From NCBI RefSeq assembly GCF_026262505.1, contig NC_067207.1, positions 34,564,082 to 34,628,081 of the forward strand: a DNA stretch of 64,000 nt, given 5' to 3'. This DNA comes from Trichomonas vaginalis G3. Lineage: Eukaryota; Parabasalia; Trichomonadida; Trichomonadidae. This document shows, one piece after another, positions 29,899-37,583 of the stretch. Under the pieces are notes generated by a model that ran no database searches, was not told the DNA's origin, and worked only from the letters and a program-made list of their open reading frames with translations. Positions within the stretch are counted from its first letter, which is position 1, and every line of letters starts with the position of its first letter. The position numbers and the translations under genes were made by a program.

Positions 29899-30798
29899 TT
29901 ATTTTGATGGAAGTTTTGAATCTATTATTCCCTGTATTTGTTCTTGAAGTTGATTTTTAGCTGTTTCATTGTAATTAATAGACCTAATATATTCATTAAT
30001 TGCATTCTTATAATCATCTGATTTCTCAAATTTTCTTTTATCTGATTCCTTAACTAAATCATAAGTTAAACCTCGTTGCTGATATAATGGTTTCTTAATT
30101 AAATCTTTGAATGCTTGAGATAAAGCACCTGATGCAATTCTTGCTACTATAATTGGTTGGAATTGATGTTTAAGTTCATCTTTAACATTTGCGAAAACTG
30201 GATCGAATAAAGCAACTTTAAAGAATTTCTTAGCTGAAATTTCGGGTCTAATATTTGCATATTGACCATCAAACTGGTTAGAATATCGTGGTAATCCATC
30301 CGGTCCCTCTTCAATAGCATTTAATTCTTCATTGAAATAAGAATATGGATTATAACGGTATGAATTAATTGGACCATTTTCACCTTCTCCAATGTATTGT
30401 TTAACAGCTTTTCCATTTTCATCAAATTGCATAGGATAACGTTCATTATATGCTTTACGTTTAGGATAATCAGTTATAATTAATTTATAACCATTTATGA
30501 CTTTAATATTACCTTGACCATCAGTAATGAAAACTTCATTTATACCATCAGGTTTTCCATTTGGACCCGTAATGTCTGCTTCGTGTGCTTCCCAATTTGG
30601 ACCATGACGTTTGGCATATGCTTGAGCTTCTGGTAATGTTAAAACGTTTCTCATTTGTTTAACATCTTTTTGAAGACCAGCAACAATATGAACTAATTCT
30701 TTCATTCCATCAGGAACTTTCATAGTTCTATTATATGCACCCTTTTTGTTTGTTCCTTGTTTTAATGGAACCTGTAGAAGATTTGCTATTTCTGTCAT
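29899..30798 (-). CDS. Polinton A conserved hypothetical (299 aa)
   Basis: 299 residues. It contains [40 protein letters not shown] and [19 protein letters not shown], a strand-turn pattern with Gly/Asn turns, and a helical C-terminus ending [13 protein letters not shown]. It lies between the ATPase and the small basic gene, inside the structural gene block, so a virion or scaffold role is likely but unproven. No counterpart was recognised in element B. Confidence 0.6.
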   Translation of the reverse strand: MTEIANLLQVPLKQGTNKKGAYNRTMKVPDGMKELVHIVAGLQKDVKQMRNVLTLPEAQAYAKRHGPNWEAHEADITGPNGKPDGINEVFITDGQGNIKVINGYKLIITDYPKRKAYNERYPMQFDENGKAVKQYIGEGENGPINSYRYNPYSYFNEELNAIEEGPDGLPRYSNQFDGQYANIRPEISAKKFFKVALFDPVFANVKDELKHQFQPIIVARIASGALSQAFKDLIKKPLYQQRGLTYDLVKESDKRKFEKSDDYKNAINEYIRSINYNETAKNQLQEQIQGIIDSKLPSK

Positions 30799-30838
30799 GT
30801 TTAATTATAAATAAAAAATAAAAATTAATTATAAAAAG

Positions 30839-31666
30839 TTAATCAAATTTAACACCTCCTTTATTTAAATCAACTATTATTTTTCCATGTTCACCTAATT
30901 GCTGATATTGTGTGTAAAGTTCATTAATGCTCATTGGTAAATTCACTTGATAAAGCATAACGTTCAACTGTTGACGACTAAACCCACTGAAAATGAAAAG
31001 GATTGATAGATTTGATTTAATGTTTGTGCTTAATGCTTTGAAGTATTGAATAGCCATAAAGAATGAACACTGAATGTGTCGACATTGAGTTAATAACTGA
31101 TTAAAATATGATTTTTCATTTGTTATTAGTTTTGATTTCACTGCATCATCTAGAAAAATGAGTGAATGCAAAAATTCTCTATCAAAATTTGAAATAGAAA
31201 GTGTTTCAAATAATTCATCCCGTTGTTTATCAATAATTTTATCCTCTAATCCTTGCTTCTTGATTGTATTATATAATTCTTTATACATTAAAAAGTTTTT
31301 TAAATAATCTTCTGCTTCTTCTTGTGATAAATAAATAATTGGAATTTTGATTAAATGCTTTAAAGATTCAAATGTATCATCTGAAGGTGAACCTGAACGG
31401 TTGATATAAATTAACACGTGTGAATAGGGGGAAGTGTTAGCAATAATGATAATTTGTTTTAATATCGTTAATGTTTTACCTTTATTCTGTTTACCAATTG
31501 CTGCAGTGATTGAATTTAAGTAACATTCAGAATATGGAATTTTCATTAATTTTTCCTTAGATAGAGCATTTCTATTATCACTCAATGCTTCATTAATCAT
31601 ATCATCTATGTATGTATTATATACTCCTGCTAATTCTTCATAAGGGGTGTATGGATTTAAATCCAT
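30839..31666 (-). CDS. genome-packaging ATPase (FtsK/HerA type), Polinton A
   Basis: 275 residues. Walker A AIGKQNKGKT (57-66 region), Walker B HSLIFLDDAV (LIFLDD at 169-174), then a motif-like QCRHIQCSFFMAIQ with the sensor Gln. This fits the A32-like packaging ATPases of Polintons and related viruses, which pump DNA into capsids. It lies directly beside the major capsid gene. The frame is open from ATG to stop. Confidence 0.85.
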   Translation of the reverse strand: MDLNPYTPYEELAGVYNTYIDDMINEALSDNRNALSKEKLMKIPYSECYLNSITAAIGKQNKGKTLTILKQIIIIANTSPYSHVLIYINRSGSPSDDTFESLKHLIKIPIIYLSQEEAEDYLKNFLMYKELYNTIKKQGLEDKIIDKQRDELFETLSISNFDREFLHSLIFLDDAVKSKLITNEKSYFNQLLTQCRHIQCSFFMAIQYFKALSTNIKSNLSILFIFSGFSRQQLNVMLYQVNLPMSINELYTQYQQLGEHGKIIVDLNKGGVKFD

Positions 31667-31690
31667 TTAATCAAAAATACATTTATAATT

Positions 31691-33331
31691 TTAAACATTT
31701 CTATTCATCAATATTTCATCATATGAACTTCTATACTGTGGTGGTGTACCTGTTGGATGATATTTCAAACCTTCATCCGGTGTCCATGTCCAATATGTAG
31801 TCCTAGTAAACCAAACCTGAGGAGGATTTGTCACCTTTGAACAGTAAGTGTCATTTTCACCCTGAATGATTGGATAAGCTTTCACTTGTACTGTAACTTG
31901 TGAGTTGAAAGTTTCTAATCCATCAAAGAATATACCCGCTCCATCACGTTGAACTGGAATAGTGCATAAGAATGAAGTTTGGTCTTTCCATGTTCTAGCT
32001 AATGGCGTGCCATCATCTGCATTCAATGGTCTAGTTAATGAGTCCTCGTATTCTTCTGTGCATTCATTCACTCCATCTAAATCAGAAGCTTGAAGCATAC
32101 GTGTAAAGAATATGTCGCCCACTGTGGTCATCGCTTGATCGGGGAAGTTTCTGGAATCTATAGTGACCTGAAGACCTCGAAGCATTGGATTTTCTAAAAC
32201 TGTTCTTTGCATTGCATTCTTCGGAAATGCTAACACAACATCTGTAACATTATGAAGAGCGTATGAGAAATCTGAGCTGATACCTTCAGGAGTGATGCAA
32301 CCTCCATTTAGTGAACGAACGTCAATATGTTGAGCTGGAATCATGAATGGATCTTCCTTACTGAATAAACGTGGTATTGCTTTAACTGATTCTTCAATTA
32401 AACCGTATCCTGGTGTAATGCATTTATCCTCTAAAACTTCCATCTTTGTGCATGAAATAATAACGTCATCAACTGTTGCGTCAGCAGATGTAGCGGCCAA
32501 GCTTGTAATTAATTTGGCAGGAAGTCCGATTTGTTGGAATTTGCGATCATATTTATAAACATGATTCATAATCTTTTCATAATTTTCATCAGTTATCTTT
32601 TCATAAACGTAATTTTGTAAATCAGCAACTCTTAACAGGTCAACCTGACAAAATACTAAAGTATCCCTGAAAACATAATATTTAAGAATGATATCACCAA
32701 ATGATTTAGGATAATCATCGAACGCCTGAAATGCTAACAAATCATTTACCGGAATAATCATATCAAAAGTGACATCAACTTCTTCATTTGCTTTCTTGAA
32801 AACTTCTGAAGGGTCAATATATTTACCACATACTGAGTTATCATATTTTTGAACATTATTATATAACGAATGAACAAACTTTTTAACTTTCCTTTCTGAT
32901 TTTGGTTTATATGTTGCAAATGCGAAAGATTCACGGGCGCAATCCATCTGAAGATAACCGGCATCACCTCTTTCGGTTTCTACTTCTAATTGTTTAAAGC
33001 TTTGATTTGATGATTTGTAACCAACGAATAAACGCATGCATTTAAAAGCGGCATCACATGTGAAAGCTTTATTTGAAACTAGAGTTGCTTTAACTTTGCG
33101 TTTAATATATGTGTCACCTAATTGGTTCACATCATGAGCCGGGTTTGTAATTCTTAAATGAGTTTGTTTATCATCAAAATATGGAGCATCAGAGTCATAG
33201 CATGAACTTTCAAATTCTCTATAATATCTTCTACCATCATTCTTTGCGAATATTTCATTTATCTTTTCGAATGAATGAAATACATTTCCATTAATCGGTT
33301 TAGTGTTTGGCACCAAATAGTTAGTCGTCAT
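31691..33331 (-). CDS. major capsid protein (double jelly-roll), Polinton A
   Basis: 546 residues, in the size range of Polinton major capsid proteins. Strand-rich throughout with few helices. Features such as IIPVNDLLAFQAFDDYPKSF followed by ILKYYVFRD match the place of RIPVRRFLPLEAIRFIPAF and LKVKFS in the element B protein (55540-57114), the link between the two barrels. It sits next to the ATPase in the usual Polinton order. It would build the icosahedral shell. The assignment rests on length, context and the match between A and B. Confidence 0.78.
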   Translation of the reverse strand: MTTNYLVPNTKPINGNVFHSFEKINEIFAKNDGRRYYREFESSCYDSDAPYFDDKQTHLRITNPAHDVNQLGDTYIKRKVKATLVSNKAFTCDAAFKCMRLFVGYKSSNQSFKQLEVETERGDAGYLQMDCARESFAFATYKPKSERKVKKFVHSLYNNVQKYDNSVCGKYIDPSEVFKKANEEVDVTFDMIIPVNDLLAFQAFDDYPKSFGDIILKYYVFRDTLVFCQVDLLRVADLQNYVYEKITDENYEKIMNHVYKYDRKFQQIGLPAKLITSLAATSADATVDDVIISCTKMEVLEDKCITPGYGLIEESVKAIPRLFSKEDPFMIPAQHIDVRSLNGGCITPEGISSDFSYALHNVTDVVLAFPKNAMQRTVLENPMLRGLQVTIDSRNFPDQAMTTVGDIFFTRMLQASDLDGVNECTEEYEDSLTRPLNADDGTPLARTWKDQTSFLCTIPVQRDGAGIFFDGLETFNSQVTVQVKAYPIIQGENDTYCSKVTNPPQVWFTRTTYWTWTPDEGLKYHPTGTPPQYRSSYDEILMNRNV

Positions 33332-33400
33332 TTATTAATAAATAAAAAATCAAAATTAAAAGATGAAAATGAATTTTTAATTTTAATGAAATAATCAACT

Positions 33401-33616
33401 ATGGCTGCAGGTATATTTAAGAAACTGTGGAATAGAGTAAAAAGAGGAGCGAGTAAAGTTTGGGAAACATTGAAGAAGGGGGCAATTTGGATATTTAAGA
33501 ATAAAGAAGCAATTAGTGACGTTGCTGAATCAATAACACCAAAAGCTGCCCCAATAAGAGAAGTTTTAAATAAAGGAGAAAAAGTTTATCAAAGACTACA
33601 ACCGATACTAAGATAA
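33401..33616 (+). CDS. small amphipathic virion-like protein, Polinton A
   Basis: 71 residues, MAAGIFKKLWNRVKRGASKV, strongly basic and amphipathic. It shares the MAAGxFKKLW start with the gene facing it at 33641. Short membrane-active or DNA-condensing capsid peptides are known in adenovirus-like particles; assignment here is inference. Confidence 0.5.
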   Translation: MAAGIFKKLWNRVKRGASKVWETLKKGAIWIFKNKEAISDVAESITPKAAPIREVLNKGEKVYQRLQPILR

Positions 33617-33640
33617 AAATAATATTTATTTATTTTTCCA

Positions 33641-33877
33641 CTATCTACCTCCTATTTTATTAAGTATTCCTTCAGCAATTCCACCAACTGCGTTACCTGC
33701 TTGTGCTCCCATCGCCGGATTACCTGCTTTAGTACCTAATACTCCACCTATGATAGTTCCTGCCGTTTTCGCTACTGGTGCCAAAAAGTTTGCAACGGGT
33801 TTAATAATCTTTTTATAAACCCAACCCGCAGCTTTCTTAATTCCATCCCATAATTTTTTAAAGAATCCTGCCGCCAT
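33641..33877 (-). CDS. small hydrophobic glycine-zipper protein, Polinton A
   Basis: 78 residues: an amphipathic basic start (MAAGFFKKLWDGIKKAAGW), then an Ala/Gly-rich hydrophobic stretch (TIIGGVLGTKAGNPAMGAQA) resembling a membrane-active glycine zipper. Convergent with the gene at 33401, which has a similar start. A minor capsid or membrane-lysis role is inference. Confidence 0.5.
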   Translation of the reverse strand: MAAGFFKKLWDGIKKAAGWVYKKIIKPVANFLAPVAKTAGTIIGGVLGTKAGNPAMGAQAGNAVGGIAEGILNKIGGR

Positions 33878-33943
33878 TTCTGATTTAATATTAATTAAAA
33901 AATATATTTCATCACTTATATTCTAATTTTTATTTAATGATAA

Positions 33944-34312
33944 ATGAAACCGATTTTAAAAATAAATGAAACAGAGGAGGAAGAAATAAATGAAAGTGAA
34001 AATGTTCAACAAAAAATAAACGTTGTTAAACCAATTACTGAAATAAAAATTTTTTCATCTGTTGAAGAATTTAATGACTATTATGCTAATAATAAAAAAT
34101 TATTTGAAGAATTGACAACATGTAAATTGAATAAAATGTTTAAAGTTGATGGATTCAAAATTTCAAAAATAAAAGGAGTGGTTAGTTTGAAATCTATTCC
34201 TCAATCAAGAATCACCTCATTAATGAAAATAGATGATTTAACAAAAAGAATAGAAGAGATTGAAGAAAGAATAAATCAGATAATTGATATCATAAATTCA
34301 AATAATCATTAG
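33944..34312 (+). CDS. Polinton A hypothetical, helical
   Basis: 122 residues with acidic N-terminus and a coiled-coil C-terminus (LTKRIEEIEERINQIIDIIN). It lies between the small virion-like genes and the right terminal repeat. Family unknown. Confidence 0.45.
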   Translation: MKPILKINETEEEEINESENVQQKINVVKPITEIKIFSSVEEFNDYYANNKKLFEELTTCKLNKMFKVDGFKISKIKGVVSLKSIPQSRITSLMKIDDLTKRIEEIEERINQIIDIINSNNH

Positions 34313-34476
34313 TTTCTTAAAGTTCTATGTTGAACTCATCAAATTCTTCTTCATCATTACCATTACCTTTAGCGAGTTTATTTACTCTTTCAACTTTATC
34401 TTTTGATAGTCTTTCGTTTAATTTTTTCTGAAGTTTTTCGTTACCAAGTTCTAAAATTTTACATGGATGATATTTA
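34313..34476 (-). other. short acidic reading frame near the right end of Polinton A
   Basis: On the minus strand the stretch encodes KLQKKLNERLSKDKVE followed by an acidic end (NDEEEFDEFNIEL). It has coding character but is small, and no clear start was found. It may be a remnant. Confidence 0.3.
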
Positions 34477-34673
34477 AACCCATTCAGGATTTAAACAATG
34501 TTTAATTAATCGCGGAATATCTGACATCATCTATATATAGCTTCTTTTATAAAAGATAAAAAAAATTATTTTAAAATTAATGTTAATTTTTTTAATGATT
34601 TATAAATAAATATATTTTAATGCATCGTCTATATATAGATGTAACAAAAAAAGTCACTAAACCCGTCATATCC
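34477..34673 (-). repeat. Polinton A right terminal inverted repeat, main part
   Basis: Complement of 13566-13762. The outer seven bases (TACTACT) lie at 35484-35490, on the far side of the 798-bp insertion. The terminal repeat also contains the reversed start of the gene at 13709. Confidence 0.92.
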
Positions 34674-34824
34674 GAGTAGGGGTAATTTTAACTAAAAGTG
34701 ATACGCCTGTAAAAAGTGACACACCCATGAAGGGTGTGATTACCGATCGATAATTTCGACAGTTTAGAATTTAAAATTTTTTATGGGACTGTTGCGAGTT
34801 TCATAAAGAATTTAAGGAATATAA

Positions 34825-34951
34825 GCAAAGATTTGAATCAAAATCTTAGACCTAAGCCGCTCGATTCGCTCGCGGCTTCCGCAAATTACAGATCAGCAAA
34901 GATTTGAATCAAAATCTTCGAACTAAGCCGATCGCTTCGCTCGCGGCTTTC
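34825..34951 (+). repeat. two 71-bp repeats with GC-rich palindromes
   Basis: GCAAAGATTTGAATCAAAAT recurs at 34825 and 34896. Each is followed by AGCCGC..GCGGCT or AGCCGA..GCGGCT palindromes centred on TTCGCTCGC, much more GC-rich than the surroundings. Confidence 0.8.
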
Positions 34952-35049
34952 TTTATTATTTTAAATTTGCATATTTCCATCAAAAGTTCATAAGGTAAAA
35001 AATTTCGTTTATTTTTACTAAGAAAAAAAAGGTTTTTGATAATAAATTT

Positions 35050-35283
35050 ATTTTATTTCGAAAAAGTAGCAATAATCGTAAAAGGGTATTGATAGGCTTG
35101 CTAAAGTAACTAATTTTAGCTGTCAAATACTTTTGTATTTTGAAGTAAATTAGTATAAATTTGTTTTTACTTTTATTTCGAAAAAGTAACAATAATCGTA
35201 AAAGGGTATTGATAGGCTTGCTAAAGTAGCTAATTTTAGCTGTCAAATACTTTTGTATTTTGAAGTAAATTAGTATAAATTTG
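35050..35283 (+). repeat. two 120-bp tandem repeats in the insertion
   Basis: TTTTATTTCGAAAAAGTARC starts at 35051 and 35171, with nearly identical bodies ending TTAGTATAAATTTG. An open frame across them on the minus strand is repeat-made, not a gene. Confidence 0.88.
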
Positions 35284-35324
35284 ATATTATTTTAACTCCC
35301 TTTGAAAACCTCAATTTTCCATAC

Positions 35325-35386
35325 AGAGGGAACGGGAATAGCATCCAATATTCCCTGAGAATGGTTGCGCATTCTCAGTTCCCTCT
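35325..35386. repeat. perfect three-armed (T-shaped) palindrome
   Basis: Outer stem AGAGGGAAC (35325-35333) with GTTCCCTCT (35378-35386). Inner arm 1 GGGAATA (35334-35340) with TATTCCC (35349-35355). Inner arm 2 TGAGAAT (35356-35362) with ATTCTCA (35371-35377). The three stems are perfect and abut with no spare bases; both inner loops are 8 nt. Confidence 0.9.
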
Positions 35387-35490
35387 ATATTTCGAACGAA
35401 GCTCTCATCGGTCTTTTTTTTTAATACTAAACGTTTTTTTCCCTGTCACTTTTAGCTAAAATTTGGGTTTGCCCGTCATATCCTACTACT

Positions 35491-35496
35491 AATCTT
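35491..35496. repeat. target-site duplication of Polinton A, right copy
   Basis: AATCTT directly after the ACTACT tip; pairs with 13553-13558. Confidence 0.9.
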
Positions 35497-35636
35497 CAAA
35501 TGTCCTCTATGTTAAATTTCTTTAAACAATGAATCAATAGATGATGATTCTATGAGAAATTTCAAGAATAAAATCTTGAGACATTTTTTTCAATTCAAAA
35601 TTTTGCCAAGAGCGAAACTTAATTTTGAAGCTTTCT

Positions 35637-36782
35637 ATGAAGAAAAAAGCCCCAAAAAGTTTAGCGCACGCAAAATTTGTTTATAAAGTTTCAACAGATG
35701 GTAGTGATCCAGAATGCAATTATAATAAGATTAAAAAGCAAATTCAAGAATCAGTTTTCAATAAAAACGCAATATTCTCAGTAATATCATGCGAATCAAA
35801 CGAATATGTTTGCCCCATATGCCAATTTAAACCAGCTGCAGCTCGAATTACGCTTTGCGGACATATATTTTGTGCAGACTGTCTTGCAATGCATTTCGAA
35901 CATTCAAAAGTCCCCAGTTGCCCGGTTTGTGGTGAAGAAATCACTCCATCAAATGTATTTAGAGCAGATGTTCAATATTTTACAAGAAATGATAAATTAA
36001 TTTTCCAAAAGATTTCAAGAAGTATATATTCATGCTGTCATCTTGCTGAAAAAACTTCTGAGCCTATTGATTCAGTCCCATTTGCTTCATCTAAGAGTTC
36101 TTTATATTCCAAATTCTCTATCGCAGATAAAAACTATGTTGAAAATATCATAAAGAAAGAATTAAAAGAATTGGATGCACAAAAGGAGATTTATTCCAAA
36201 CCACAATATTATGATGAAAACAAACTTAGCTACATCATTCAAATTATAGAGGAAGTTTCACATGAACATATACCAAATACCGAAACCCCTATAGTACAAC
36301 TCGATCATTCAGATACGTTTTATCAATTTTACCAAGAAGATCACGGTTTGTTAGTTTTCCTTGATGTTTTCTCAACAGATTCATTAGAGGCAGAGTATGG
36401 ATCCTTAAAGGATGCTCCTTATACCATCGAAGCAATGCCAATTAGAAAATATTCTACAGTCGTAAATGATACATTCCGTAGGATGACGAAATCTTTAAAC
36501 TATTTACAAAGAAAAACAAATATAGAGCTTGTTATTGCAGATCTTTCCGAATACGTTTCATCTCAAATTCTTTCGAATTACGCAATTGCTGCAGACGGAT
36601 CATGCCCTAATTCAGAGACATCCACTTCAATGCATTCGATGGATCTCCCGTATAAGGAAATACCAAAATCTGTATCAGGAACATTTAACGATGATGAATT
36701 TCCAGATTTATTCCCAGTTTTGAAAAAGAAAAAGAATACTCAAACACCAAAATCGACTTCTTGGTTAAATCTGAAACTTTGA
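35637..36782 (+). CDS. RING finger protein, RNF10/Mag2-like E3 ligase candidate
   Basis: 381 residues from the ATG at 35637. The frame is open upstream to 35580 without an ATG, so the N-terminus is uncertain. Before the RING is an AHAKFVYKVSTDGS segment resembling the FVV strand of RNF10 proteins. The C3HC4 RING lies near residues 59-98: CPICQFKP, ITLCGHIFCADCL, SCPVCGEEI. The middle region and the C-terminal DDEFPDLFPVLKKKK also fit the RNF10/Mag2 layout. In yeast and animals this family acts as a ubiquitin ligase in ribosome quality control. Polinton A is inserted about 140 bp upstream, which may affect its promoter. Confidence 0.75.
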   Translation: MKKKAPKSLAHAKFVYKVSTDGSDPECNYNKIKKQIQESVFNKNAIFSVISCESNEYVCPICQFKPAAARITLCGHIFCADCLAMHFEHSKVPSCPVCGEEITPSNVFRADVQYFTRNDKLIFQKISRSIYSCCHLAEKTSEPIDSVPFASSKSSLYSKFSIADKNYVENIIKKELKELDAQKEIYSKPQYYDENKLSYIIQIIEEVSHEHIPNTETPIVQLDHSDTFYQFYQEDHGLLVFLDVFSTDSLEAEYGSLKDAPYTIEAMPIRKYSTVVNDTFRRMTKSLNYLQRKTNIELVIADLSEYVSSQILSNYAIAADGSCPNSETSTSMHSMDLPYKEIPKSVSGTFNDDEFPDLFPVLKKKKNTQTPKSTSWLNLKL

Positions 36783-36921
36783 TTTTTTAATTTTCAACAC
36801 AAATGTTTGGTTTTTATGACAAGAACTATTTTTTTTAAAGTAATGAATTATAGTGGGAATAAAATGAGTATAATAACAGTCGAAGATGGAAAAAATAAAT
36901 CATCAAATTAAAAATAAAATG
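36783..36921. other. intergenic, no gene seen
   Basis: Short AT-rich spacer between the RING gene and the tRNA. Confidence 0.4.
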
Positions 36922-36927
36922 AAAAAA
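36922..36927 (-). terminator. RNA polymerase III terminator of the tRNA
   Basis: A run of six T on the minus strand directly after the tRNA 3' end. Confidence 0.75.
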
Positions 36928-36999
36928 TGGATATGGAGGGAATCGAACCCCCGGCCTGGGCTATGCGAAAGCTCCACTCTACCACTGAGCCACATACCC
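36928..36999 (-). tRNA. tRNA-Ala (CGC)
   Basis: 72 nt. Acceptor GGGTATG pairs with CATATCC and includes the G3:U70 wobble that marks alanine tRNAs. D arm GCTCAGTGGTAGAGT (A box) and T arm with GGTTCGATTCC (B box) are intact. The anticodon loop TTCGCAT gives anticodon CGC, reading GCG. The anticodon stem has one A-C mismatch. No intron and no encoded CCA. Confidence 0.93.
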
Positions 37000-37583
37000 T
37001 TACATATTTTTTCATTTCTGAACTCGTAAGAATTAATACCATCCTTTCATTATTCTAAATGTATATAATTTATGGTCTGTAATATAATTTTTTTATTTGA
37101 TTTATATAGGGAACTTTGAAAGTAAAAATACATCAATCTGCAAAATATTTCATCACATTTCAACATTCTGAAAATAATTTTGGATTATGTATAACTAAGG
37201 TCCATACCACATATATGATCGATTCAGTCTAATAGATATAATTAGTTCAGATTGAAGATCAATTTCTCAATTTACAGAATAATGAATAAATACTAGCATT
37301 GTACATCATATTTAAATGGCTTGTATATGCAAAATATTAACCACAGATAGGTTCTTTAGCTTTTTTTAGACAAAATGTTCTACAAATCTAATGAAAATCA
37401 TTATGAACAAGAGCTGACACAACCATAAAATGACAACATTACGTATAGAACAGCTACTAGTTAAGCAAAACAAGGAGCATAAAAAAAAAGATTTGATCAG
37501 ATTTAAAAAAGTCAAAAGGATTGTTTTAAAAACATTTCCACCCAATAATGAAGGGCAAGACAGAAGTAATGCAATATGATTTC
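37000..37583. other. intergenic region, no gene seen
   Basis: About 580 bp of AT-rich DNA between the tRNA and the 3' end of the oleate hydratase gene. No open frame, repeat or RNA signal was found. Confidence 0.5.

Larger units (their letters stand above)
34674..35471. mobile_element. 798-bp insertion in the right terminal repeat of Polinton A
   Basis: The sequence CCCGTCATATCC occurs at 34662-34673 and again at 35472-35483, as expected for a target duplication of 9 to 12 bp. Between them is DNA absent from the left arm. Its ends are imperfect inverted repeats: TAATTTTAACTAAAAGTGAT near the left, and the complement of AAATTTTAGCTAAAAGTGAC near the right. It has no long gene, so it looks like a non-autonomous DNA transposon (MITE). 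The duplication length would suit a MULE-type family; family is inference. Confidence 0.75.
13559..35490. mobile_element. Polinton/Maverick element A
   Basis: 21,932 bp bounded by AGTAGTAGGATATGACGGG and its complement, with a 6-bp target duplication. Parts recognised: family B polymerase, retroviral-type integrase, primase-helicase, fibre-like genes, minor capsid candidates, packaging ATPase, major capsid protein and several small unknown genes. No adenain-type maturation protease was recognised. The terminal repeats look identical over 204 bp, so the insertion is young in sequence terms. Later events are a mariner in the polymerase region and a 798-bp insertion in the right terminal repeat. 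The capsid, ATPase, integrase and helicase frames look long and open. The polymerase region is clearly broken, with roughly half a dozen breaks, so the copy is a fossil overall. Confidence 0.93.

Noticed and set aside
34980-35246. 88-residue minus-strand frame in the 798-bp insertion
   Set aside because: Its sequence repeats exactly with the 120-bp DNA repeat and has no start context; repeat-made.
35325-35386. Parvovirus-derived end
   Set aside because: Only the shape is similar; no parvovirus-type replication or capsid gene lies nearby, so only the analogy is kept.
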